Translations under genes and position numbers: made by a program | The notes under the pieces: generated by a model | Told to the model about the DNA's origin: nothing | Seen by the model: the letters and a program-made list of their open reading frames with translations, nothing else | Databases searched by the model: none | Shown here: positions 8,642 through 15,942 of the stretch, piece after piece | Layout of the letters: each line of letters starts with the position of its first letter | How positions within the stretch are numbered: position 1 is the stretch's first letter | Assembly: GCA_030765645.1 (NCBI GenBank) | Contig: JAVCCE010000064.1 | Location: 1 to 64,000, forward strand | DNA from: Candidatus Hinthialibacter antarcticus | GTDB lineage: Bacteria > Hinthialibacterota > Hinthialibacteria > Hinthialibacterales > Hinthialibacteraceae | Direction of reading: 5' to 3' | Length of the DNA stretch: 64,000 bases

Positions 8642-9889
8642 TTAATACTGATTGTTAAATTCAACCAATTCGCCTTTATGTTCGATTAAGATTGAATTCA
8701 CCTGAATGCTCTCACGCTTCATCTCAGCCACAATGTCTCTTGCGCGCCACTGCGGCGGGATGATGAGGACGTCAACCGGGCGTCCTTTCAGATAATCGCG
8801 ATAACGAATCTCCTGCCCTGCGCCGGGAACATACGTACCCGCTTTGTCTGGGTCGGAATCAACGACAATCGGAAAGCGCTCCGCATCCAATTCGTAACGA
8901 TTAATAAATGCTGCGGATTTCCCTGTCCCGCCCCATATCGCCACGCGGCGCCCGGCGTCGGTCAGTTCCTGCAATTGCCGTTTGATCGTCCGCTCGCTTG
9001 CGTAGGCGGATTCCATAAAACTTGTCGCCATGTGCGCATGTTCAATCTGGCGCTTGCAGTCTCCCATGCGCACGAAGCCGTAGATCACTTCTCCTCCGTA
9101 GCCCAGGCCGATGTCTTCCGGTACAGCGCCGCATCGGGACAACATGCGCGAGAATGACTTGCTGGTGAATTGCGAATTGTGTTCGTAATAAAAATCTACC
9201 GTGCGCTGTGTTTGAATTGCCCGGTCAATACAAGGCGCTTCAAAATAGGCGAGCAGATCAAGGTCAATGCTGCTGGCATGAAATTGCAGCGATTGTAAAA
9301 ACGCCAGAGGATTCATTAAGTGTTCTAACACATGGCGGCTGATAACGATATCGGGCATGATCTCCGCCAGGTGAATGTCCGGCTGAAATAACGCCTGGAC
9401 TAACTCTACATTTTCTGATCCCTTGGCAGCGCCGTTTGGATCAAATCCGATGAATTTCCCCTCGGGACGCAATCTCGAAAGTGCAGAAAGAAACGCGCCG
9501 TTGCCGTGACCAATCTCAACAACGCGCGGCGCAGATGGGAGTGGGTCAATAATTCGCCGTTGCATCCGTTGAATAAATTCCGACCAGTTTTTGCCCTCGT
9601 TAAACATCAGGTTGGGTTTCTCTGAATATGGCACTTCGTCATACTGAAATTCGGTATTAAAGACATGGCTGCAATCAACGCAACAAACATAGTTCAGCGG
9701 CAGTTGCTTCATACGCTGCGCTTCCCCCTGGCTTTTAGGCCAAGCCAAAGTCGCCAGCGGCTTGTCGCCCGCGGGAAAAAACGGCGCAGCAATATGATGA
9801 CCGCAAGCAGGGCATGTCGCGATCAATGGCTTGGGCCGCGCTTTATGCGGACGGGATGCAACCTGTTTGCGTTTGACGGATGCAGTCAT
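8642..9889 (-). CDS. Class I SAM-dependent C-methyltransferase with zinc-binding N-terminus
   Basis: A 415-residue protein with the three-part layout of sugar C-methyltransferases (TylC3/NovU-like). Its zinc-binding N-terminus has Cys26-x2-Cys29 and a CCVDC motif near 69-73. A SAM fold follows with VVEIGHGNGAF near 145. A C-terminal Rossmann-like domain carries IWGGTGKSAAF near 312. Family enzymes methylate NDP-hexoses or other small acceptors. Its start overlaps the upstream glycosyltransferase gene by 47 nt, which suggests translational coupling and a joint role in glycan synthesis. Confidence 0.85.
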   Translation of the reverse strand: MTASVKRKQVASRPHKARPKPLIATCPACGHHIAAPFFPAGDKPLATLAWPKSQGEAQRMKQLPLNYVCCVDCSHVFNTEFQYDEVPYSEKPNLMFNEGKNWSEFIQRMQRRIIDPLPSAPRVVEIGHGNGAFLSALSRLRPEGKFIGFDPNGAAKGSENVELVQALFQPDIHLAEIMPDIVISRHVLEHLMNPLAFLQSLQFHASSIDLDLLAYFEAPCIDRAIQTQRTVDFYYEHNSQFTSKSFSRMLSRCGAVPEDIGLGYGGEVIYGFVRMGDCKRQIEHAHMATSFMESAYASERTIKRQLQELTDAGRRVAIWGGTGKSAAFINRYELDAERFPIVVDSDPDKAGTYVPGAGQEIRYRDYLKGRPVDVLIIPPQWRARDIVAEMKRESIQVNSILIEHKGELVEFNNQY

Positions 9890-11852
9890 GCCAAAGTCTC
9901 CTGTAAAGGGTTTCTAAATCGTTCGTAAATGTTTCCGCATCACAAAGAGGAGACTGACAAAGTTGCGTTCGAAGCGATGCGCGTAATTGTTCAAGTGATG
10001 GAATCTGGTTCGCGAGATGGATTGCGATTTTACTATATTCCTCGATGCTCGAAGCGATCCACTCAGGGCGCCCGATCGCCTGCAGAATGCTCTCACCGAC
10101 ATGAGAGACAAACCGGTCGCCGCGTAACGTAATAACAGGGACGCCCATCCACAACGCTTCCGCTGTGGTGGTGCCGCCGTTAAACGGAAACGGGTCCAGC
10201 GCAATATCTACTTGATTGTATGTATTCAACAATTCAATGCGCGGCGAATTCCCTTCAATGATGATACGCTCCTCATCAATGCCGTTGCGTTTGAATGCGT
10301 CAATCATTTTCTGGCGAAGAGAGGGATCGTCAAAACCATTTGTTTTTAACAACAAACGGCTCTGTTCGATTTTCTGTAAAATGTTCGCCCACAACTCAAG
10401 TACGTTGTCATTGAATTTTGAGATTGCGTTGAAACAGCCAAACGTAACAAAACCGTTTTTCTTGCAAGGAAGTTCGCCGACAGAAACATTCATACAAGGC
10501 GGCGTGAAACAAAGATAACTATTTGGAAGACGCTCGACTCGTTCAATGTAATATTGTTCTTCTTCGGGAGGAATGACGAATGAGTCGCCAATAATCACAT
10601 CCATTTCGGGCAATCCCGTAGAGGAAAAATACCCCAACCAAGTCGCTTGAACCGGCGCAGGCTTTGCAGCGAACACCTCTAACCGGTTATTAGCCGTATG
10701 CCCTGACAAATCGATCAGAATATCAATGCCATCCTGTTGAATACGCTGAACGACCGCCTTGTCATTCAGCAAATGGATATCACGCCACTGTTGAACATAG
10801 CGTTTTAAACGCAGACTTAAATCATCTTCGACTTTTGCATTGGAATAACAATAGACTTCATATTGTTCCCGGTTATGTGCTCGAAAAACATGCTCGATAA
10901 AATACCCGACGGGATGGTTTCGCAAATCGCCGGACACATAGCCAATACGCAAGGGCCGGTCTTCACGCCAATCCCGCTGAAGACATGGAGCCTTCGGCGT
11001 GATGTTTGATAGTTGGCGCCCCCAGTGAACGGCCGCTTGACAGAGTTGCTCAGAAGTCGCTGTACCTGAATATTGAAGCGTTAAGAGATAGTTGTTCCAA
11101 TAAGGATCGCGGGGTTGCTCAAGGAGAAGCCAGTTCTGATAGTGTTGCACAGCGTCATCAACCGCGCCCTGTTCTTTCAACACTTTCGCCAAAAGAAGCT
11201 TTGCATTTCGCAGATCAGGGTTGAGAGTAATTGCATGCCGCAGTTCTTTCTCTGCATCGAAAAAGCGCCGTTGGTTCAGATATAATTTGCCGAGATTGGC
11301 ATGTACAGTCGCTTGATTGGGGCCGAGCGTAAGCGCCCGCATTAAACAATCTTCCGCGAGCGCGTGTTCACTCATTTCCATATACAGTGCGCCCAGGTTT
11401 GAGTGAGATTCACTTTTTTGAGGATCAATTTTAATTGCCCGCTTAAAGCAAGCCGCCGCTTCATGATATTGCTCATTCTGTCCATAGGCGTATCCGAGTT
11501 TTTGATAGGCTTCAATGTTTTCAGAATCCATTACGCAAGCCTGTTTTAGTGCATGAATCGCCTCCGGGTAGCGGCTTGAATTCGTGCAATATACACCTTT
11601 CAAAATAAAGAAAGCGACTTGCTCCGGCTCAATTTGAATGGCTTTGTCGATTGCTTGAATTGCCCGTTCCGGTTGATCGCTCTCATGATAGAGAAGGCTT
11701 ATCATCTTAAAGGCATTGGCGTCATTCGGATTATTCTGAATATACTGAAGATATCCCAAACGGGCTTCTTGAAACCTGCGGTTTTGATGCAGATGAATAG
11801 CATATTGAAGATTGAGTGCAGATATTTCTGAAGTTGTTGAAGGTAAAGGCAT
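9843..11852 (-). CDS. TPR protein with GT41 (OGT/SPINDLY-like) glycosyltransferase domain
   Basis: A 669-residue protein. Residues 20-250 are tandem tetratricopeptide repeats (for example AHANLGKLYLNQ-type helices). Residues 290-650 match the bacterial O-GlcNAc-transferase-like catalytic region: GYVSGDLRNHPVGYF, IDILIDLSGHTANNRL, QATWLGYFSSTG, FGCFNAISKF and DPFPFNGGTTTAEALWMGVPV. No signal peptide is seen. Relatives attach sugars to Ser/Thr of proteins in the cytoplasm. The start used is the ATG at 11852; a GTG directly before it is an alternative. It is the first gene of an operon with the C-methyltransferase. Target proteins are unknown. Confidence 0.9.
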   Translation of the reverse strand: MPLPSTTSEISALNLQYAIHLHQNRRFQEARLGYLQYIQNNPNDANAFKMISLLYHESDQPERAIQAIDKAIQIEPEQVAFFILKGVYCTNSSRYPEAIHALKQACVMDSENIEAYQKLGYAYGQNEQYHEAAACFKRAIKIDPQKSESHSNLGALYMEMSEHALAEDCLMRALTLGPNQATVHANLGKLYLNQRRFFDAEKELRHAITLNPDLRNAKLLLAKVLKEQGAVDDAVQHYQNWLLLEQPRDPYWNNYLLTLQYSGTATSEQLCQAAVHWGRQLSNITPKAPCLQRDWREDRPLRIGYVSGDLRNHPVGYFIEHVFRAHNREQYEVYCYSNAKVEDDLSLRLKRYVQQWRDIHLLNDKAVVQRIQQDGIDILIDLSGHTANNRLEVFAAKPAPVQATWLGYFSSTGLPEMDVIIGDSFVIPPEEEQYYIERVERLPNSYLCFTPPCMNVSVGELPCKKNGFVTFGCFNAISKFNDNVLELWANILQKIEQSRLLLKTNGFDDPSLRQKMIDAFKRNGIDEERIIIEGNSPRIELLNTYNQVDIALDPFPFNGGTTTAEALWMGVPVITLRGDRFVSHVGESILQAIGRPEWIASSIEEYSKIAIHLANQIPSLEQLRASLRTQLCQSPLCDAETFTNDLETLYRRLWHDCIRQTQTGCIPSA

Positions 11853-11953
11853 CACAAAACTCTGAAAACAGTATCGTTCTACTCGTTTCAGTTATCGGCT
11901 ATTTTGTAGAGGGATTAATAGCCAAGCGTGTTTGACTCTAAAAAACCTATTTA

Positions 11954-12023
11954 TGGTTCTTCCGTATATTGGATACTTTCTTTATAAATTGAATTGAGAT
12001 TTCGCTGCATGTGGCATGGGTAC
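11954..12023 (-). repeat. 70-bp dispersed repeat, copy 1 (upstream of the GT41 gene)
   Basis: The reverse complement of this stretch matches 63275-63345 with only a few changes, running from GTACCCATGCCACATGCAGC to ACGGAAGAACCA. It lies about 100 bp upstream of the GT41 gene in the same orientation that the other copy has to the mtaB gene. Its GCATGTGGCATGGGT end is also found at 40307-40330 at the edge of a palindromic element. The inner TTCAATTTATAAAG is AT-rich and might carry promoter sequence, which is unproven. Confidence 0.75.
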
Positions 12024-12134
12024 AGAAGCGCTGACCGCACAGTATTTTGTCAAACGCTTTAACTCGCCCAATTTACGCAACTTACATATTCCGGTAGAAT
12101 ACGCCGATTCATTTGGGATTGGAAACGATTTGTA

Positions 12135-13091
12135 ATGAAACAATTGAAAACAATTCTCACGGTTTACACCAACCTGTTTGCCGTCTGGGTTGTCCTTTTT
12201 GGAATCATCGCTTTTTACGTCCCCGGTCCGTTCGTTGCAATCAAACCCGGCATGAACTGGTTCTTTGCGCTGACCATGTTCGGCATCGGCGTTGTGTTGC
12301 AAGCCGAAGATTTCGTCCGCATCATACGCCACCCGCTCGTCATATTGATTGGCGTGGTTTCTCAATACACCATCATGCCGCTGGGCGCTTATTTGATCTG
12401 CCAATGGATGGGATTTTCAGACGCCATCACCGTCGGCTTGGTGCTGACAGGCTCCGCACCGGGCGCGATGTCAAGCAATGTACTCAGTTACATCGCCAAG
12501 GCCGACGTCGCTTACTCGGTGTCACTCACAACGGCCTCGACTATGCTTTGTCCGATCCTCACGCCAGGACTCACCCTCCTGCTGGCAGGCGCAAAGATGG
12601 ACGTGCCGTTCACCAAAATGATGATCGACATCGTTTGGATGGTGCTGGTTCCATTACTGGCGGGGTTTGCGCTTCGGCATTTTTTCCGTAAAACGATAGA
12701 TCGAATTCTGTTTGTCTTTCCGGCAATTTCCACCACCTTCATCGTCATGGTATGCAGCCTGGTCATCGCAGCCAACCGCGACCGTCTGCCAAATATTACG
12801 GGCGGAATTTTTGTTGCCGCGCTATTTCTTAATGCGTATGGAACCATCATGGGCTACAGCGTCGGTTCCATTTTTCGCATGGAAAAACGCCGCCGCCGAA
12901 CGCTTGCTATCGAAATTGGAATGCAGAACGCAGGTCTTGGCGTCGTATTAGCGTTGCAGCATTTTGGCGAAGAAACCGCCGCGCCCGCCGCAATATTCGT
13001 TTTCGTTTGCATTATCACAGCCAGCGTGTTAGCGTCGATTTGGCGCAATTCACCAGAAGCAGATGAAGTTTTAGCAGGAGGAGAATCATGA
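12135..13091 (+). CDS. Bile acid:sodium symporter (BASS) family transporter
   Basis: A 318-residue inner-membrane protein with about nine or ten hydrophobic helices. ALTMFGIGVVLQAEDF near residue 48, LTGSAPGAMSSNVLSYIAK near 113 and IEIGMQNAGLGVVLA near 258 match the conserved family segments, including the helix-breaking substrate-binding region. Members carry organic anions such as pantoate, pyruvate or bile acids with Na+. No strong Shine-Dalgarno is seen. Its stop overlaps the next start (ATGA), so it is co-translated with a YdjC-like deacetylase, perhaps to import what that enzyme releases. Confidence 0.9.
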   Translation: MKQLKTILTVYTNLFAVWVVLFGIIAFYVPGPFVAIKPGMNWFFALTMFGIGVVLQAEDFVRIIRHPLVILIGVVSQYTIMPLGAYLICQWMGFSDAITVGLVLTGSAPGAMSSNVLSYIAKADVAYSVSLTTASTMLCPILTPGLTLLLAGAKMDVPFTKMMIDIVWMVLVPLLAGFALRHFFRKTIDRILFVFPAISTTFIVMVCSLVIAANRDRLPNITGGIFVAALFLNAYGTIMGYSVGSIFRMEKRRRRTLAIEIGMQNAGLGVVLALQHFGEETAAPAAIFVFVCIITASVLASIWRNSPEADEVLAGGES

Positions 13092-13951
13092 GGAATATTC
13101 AATACTTGATTATATTTTTCATCTTATGCTCAGTATTTCATTCTTACGCAGCAGATGACAATGAAATTCGTCTTATCGTCAGAGCGGATGATATAGGCTG
13201 CGCCCATGCGGTGAATCTTGCCTGTATTGAAGCCTATACAAACGGCGTCGCCCGCACCGTTGAAGTGATGGTTCCCGGCCCGTGGTTTCTGGAAGCGGTC
13301 GAGATGCTCAACCAACATCCCAACCTCGACGTCGGCGTCCACCTCACTCTGACTAGCGAATGGAAAAACGTCAAATGGCGACCGCTAACGCACGCAACTT
13401 CATTCGTTGACGCATTCGGTTATTTTTTCCCAATGACGGGAAAGAACCCAAACTTTCCTGCTGGCTCCAGTTTTCTTGAAGCGAAACCAGACTTGCAAGA
13501 AGTCGAACGCGAGTTGCGCGCTCAAATTGAAACTGCCAAGAAATATATTCACAATGTCAGCCATCTTTCCTCGCACATGGGAACGCCAACCTGTACGCCA
13601 GAGTTACGAAAACTTACGCAAAGCCTAGCGGACGAATACGGCCTCCCGATTGGGCTTCCTGATTTTGTGAAAAGCACACCGCGATGGAGCGGCAACGATA
13701 AGTCGCCCGCAGAAAAAGAAGCCGCGTTAATTGAAATGATCAAAAACCTTAAGCCTGGAACCTGGTTGACCGTTGAGCATCCCGGTCACGACGTGCAGGA
13801 AATGCAAGCCATCGGGCACAAGGGTTATGAAAACGTCGCCATTGACCGCGAAGGCGTGACGCGGGCGTTTTGCAGCGAAAAAGTCAAAGCCGTCATCAAA
13901 CAGCGAGGAATCAAATTGCTTTCTTATTCTGATATACTAAGCGAAAACTAA
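13088..13951 (+). CDS. Secreted YdjC/ChbG-like carbohydrate deacetylase
   Basis: A 287-residue protein with an N-terminal signal peptide (about 1-21, ending SYA). RADDIGCAHAVN near residue 31 gives the metal-binding Asp pair, and DVGVHLTLTSEW near 79 the metal-binding His. SHLSSHMGT near 157 is the third part of the YdjC/ChbG site. ChbG deacetylates chitooligosaccharides; the secreted versions common in polysaccharide-degrading bacteria have unknown substrates. AGGAGGAG precedes the start, which overlaps the transporter stop by 4 bp. Confidence 0.87.
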   Translation: MRNIQYLIIFFILCSVFHSYAADDNEIRLIVRADDIGCAHAVNLACIEAYTNGVARTVEVMVPGPWFLEAVEMLNQHPNLDVGVHLTLTSEWKNVKWRPLTHATSFVDAFGYFFPMTGKNPNFPAGSSFLEAKPDLQEVERELRAQIETAKKYIHNVSHLSSHMGTPTCTPELRKLTQSLADEYGLPIGLPDFVKSTPRWSGNDKSPAEKEAALIEMIKNLKPGTWLTVEHPGHDVQEMQAIGHKGYENVAIDREGVTRAFCSEKVKAVIKQRGIKLLSYSDILSEN

Positions 13952-14019
13952 TTCGTAAGCGCCAATATCTATTTTTGCTTTGATTCAGTAATATCAAAAA
14001 AAATGCGGAGAGGTTTATC

Positions 14020-15333
14020 ATGTCTTCTAATATCAATCGCCGATCATTTCTTGCTTCATCACTCACTGCTGCGACCGCGCCAATGTTTATTTCATCAAGC
14101 GTGTTTGCTGACTCGCCCAACAACAAAATCACCGTTGCATTCATTGGGACGGGCAATAACGGCACCAATTGGCTCAGCCCGTTTCTACGCGACGACCGCG
14201 TTAAAGTGGTTGCGGTTTGCGACGTCAATAAAGAAGGCCCCGGCTACTGGGACAATTCGATCAGAGGCCGTGAACCGGCGCTGCGCATGGTCAACCAATT
14301 TTACGACCAGACACTATGCGACGGGTATGAAGACTACCGCGAAGTTATTGCGCGAAAAGACATTGACGCCGTATACATCGGTACGCCCGATCACTGGCAC
14401 GCCATCATGGCGATCCAGGCGGCGAAAGCCAAAAAAGATATCTATTGCCAAAAGCCGTTGTCGTTAACCATTGGCGAAGGCCGCATGATGTCAGACGCAG
14501 TCAACAAAGCAGGCGTTGTTTTCCAAACCGGCAGCCAGCAGCGCTCCGACTCAAATTTCCGCCGCGCATGTGAACTCGTACTCAACGGTCGCATTGGCAA
14601 ATTACATACCGTGCGTTGCGGATTGCCAGGAGGCATCCCCGATTTTGGCAAGACGGCGCATCGCACGGACCCCGAGCCAATCCCGGAAGGCTTCAATTAT
14701 AGTTACTGGCTAGGGCCAACTCCGGTTGAGTATTACTGCCCTGCCCGCGTCGGCGTTAATTTCCGTTGGAACCTGAATTATTCGGGCGGACAGATCACTG
14801 ATTGGGGCGGACACCATCCCGACATCGCGCAATGGGGCATGGGGACGCAATACACCGGCCCGGTCGCGGTGAAAAACGCCAGCGGAAAATTCGCCGAGCA
14901 CCCGCTTTACAACACTGCGGTCGAATATTACTTTGAATGCCATTACGCCAACGGCGTGAAGTTAATTATCTCCAGCAAAGAGAAGCGCGGCGGCGTCACC
15001 TTTGAAGGCAAAAACGGCAGCGTATGGGCAAACCGCGGCAGCCATGACGCCGACCCGAAATCTATTCTCAATGAAAAGATCGGCGAAAATGAAATTCATC
15101 TGTATAAGAGTGACGACCATGTTACGAATTTTATTGATTGCATGATTTCCCGTGAAGAATGCGTCGCGCCCGTCGAAGCCGCGCACCGTTCAATCACACT
15201 CGCGCACTTGGGCAACATTGCCCTGCAAACAGGCCGCGACCTGAAATGGGACCCGGACAAAGAAGAAATCATCAATGATGCAGGCGCGAATGCCATGCTC
15301 AACCGCCCCCATCGCCGCCCGTGGGCGCTGTAA
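14020..15333 (+). CDS. Tat-exported Gfo/Idh/MocA family oxidoreductase
   Basis: A 437-residue protein. NRRSFLASSLTAATA at residues 5-19 is a Tat signal, implying folding with its cofactor before export. VAFIGTGNNGTNWL is the Rossmann motif, with GTPDHWHAIMA near 121 and CQKPLSLTIGEGR near 143. GGQITDWGGHHPDIAQWG near 254 belongs to the exported subgroup common in Planctomycetes and relatives. Such proteins probably act on sugars in the periplasm with tightly held NAD(P). GGAGAGG precedes the start. It is similar in design to the gene at 40490. Confidence 0.92.
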   Translation: MSSNINRRSFLASSLTAATAPMFISSSVFADSPNNKITVAFIGTGNNGTNWLSPFLRDDRVKVVAVCDVNKEGPGYWDNSIRGREPALRMVNQFYDQTLCDGYEDYREVIARKDIDAVYIGTPDHWHAIMAIQAAKAKKDIYCQKPLSLTIGEGRMMSDAVNKAGVVFQTGSQQRSDSNFRRACELVLNGRIGKLHTVRCGLPGGIPDFGKTAHRTDPEPIPEGFNYSYWLGPTPVEYYCPARVGVNFRWNLNYSGGQITDWGGHHPDIAQWGMGTQYTGPVAVKNASGKFAEHPLYNTAVEYYFECHYANGVKLIISSKEKRGGVTFEGKNGSVWANRGSHDADPKSILNEKIGENEIHLYKSDDHVTNFIDCMISREECVAPVEAAHRSITLAHLGNIALQTGRDLKWDPDKEEIINDAGANAMLNRPHRRPWAL

Positions 15334-15365
15334 CAATTTTATAATCGCATTAACAGAGTCATTAC

Positions 15366-15400
15366 AAGGGCTGATGAAATATTAAATCATCAGCCCTTTT
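15366..15400 (+). terminator. Terminator after the exported oxidoreductase
   Basis: AAGGGCTGATGA (15366-15377) and TCATCAGCCCTT (15387-15398) pair perfectly over 12 bp, followed by further T residues. Confidence 0.9.
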
Positions 15401-15530
15401 CTAATTGATTGATTATCGAACAAGTTTTTATTGATTTTTCAAATTTTAGAATCCGCAAAAAAACATTCCCGCTTTCCCACAATTATGTCAAACTAATGAT
15501 TTAAATGGTGTCCGATCGGGGAGAGAGATC

Positions 15531-15938
15531 ATGACGTTGGGATCATTGGTTGCGAAGTTTGCCGTAATCGGCGCTGTGGGCTATATGGCAACGGCGTCTG
15601 CAGAAGATTTCATCGGAGGATTAACGCAATCGACAGGAGTTGTCGTCGCCCGCGCTGATATGAAATCGTTTCACCAAAAGTTTTCTGAGTTTTACACAAC
15701 AAACGGCCGCTACCCGACCCCGCCGCAAGAACTGCATTTTTTTATCAAGGAAGAATATGACACGCCGCCCGAAGAAACGATCAAAGATCCATGGGGAGCG
15801 GAATACTTATTTTTAGGCCCCGAAGTTGAGATACGATGCCTGGGCGCAGATCAGAAACTCTTTTCAAACGACGACCTGACCACGCCTTATCCACCGAATC
15901 GCAATCCACCAGTCTTGATTCAACCAAGACGGAGATAG
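15531..15938 (+). CDS. GspG-like pseudopilin C-domain protein lacking a prepilin leader
   Basis: A 135-residue protein. From about residue 45 it resembles the soluble part of GspG major pseudopilins: FYTTNGRYPTPPQEL, DPWGAEYLF near 86, and a C-terminal GADQKLFSNDDL calcium-site-like segment. The N-terminus, however, is a short hydrophobic stretch without the FTLxE prepilin motif, so it would not be processed as a pilin. GGGGAGAG precedes the ATG. It lies 4 bp before the large cNMP-domain protein and is clearly co-transcribed with it. Its role is unknown. Confidence 0.7.
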   Translation: MTLGSLVAKFAVIGAVGYMATASAEDFIGGLTQSTGVVVARADMKSFHQKFSEFYTTNGRYPTPPQELHFFIKEEYDTPPEETIKDPWGAEYLFLGPEVEIRCLGADQKLFSNDDLTTPYPPNRNPPVLIQPRRR

Positions 15939-15942
15939 AATT

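Noticed and set aside
11982-12404. Minus-strand frame of 140 residues
   Set aside because: It crosses the 70-bp repeat and lies opposite the BASS transporter gene, so it is an antisense shadow.
12113-12691. Plus-strand frame of 192 residues
   Set aside because: It is a shifted frame of the BASS transporter gene, rich in His, Arg and Cys with no family match.
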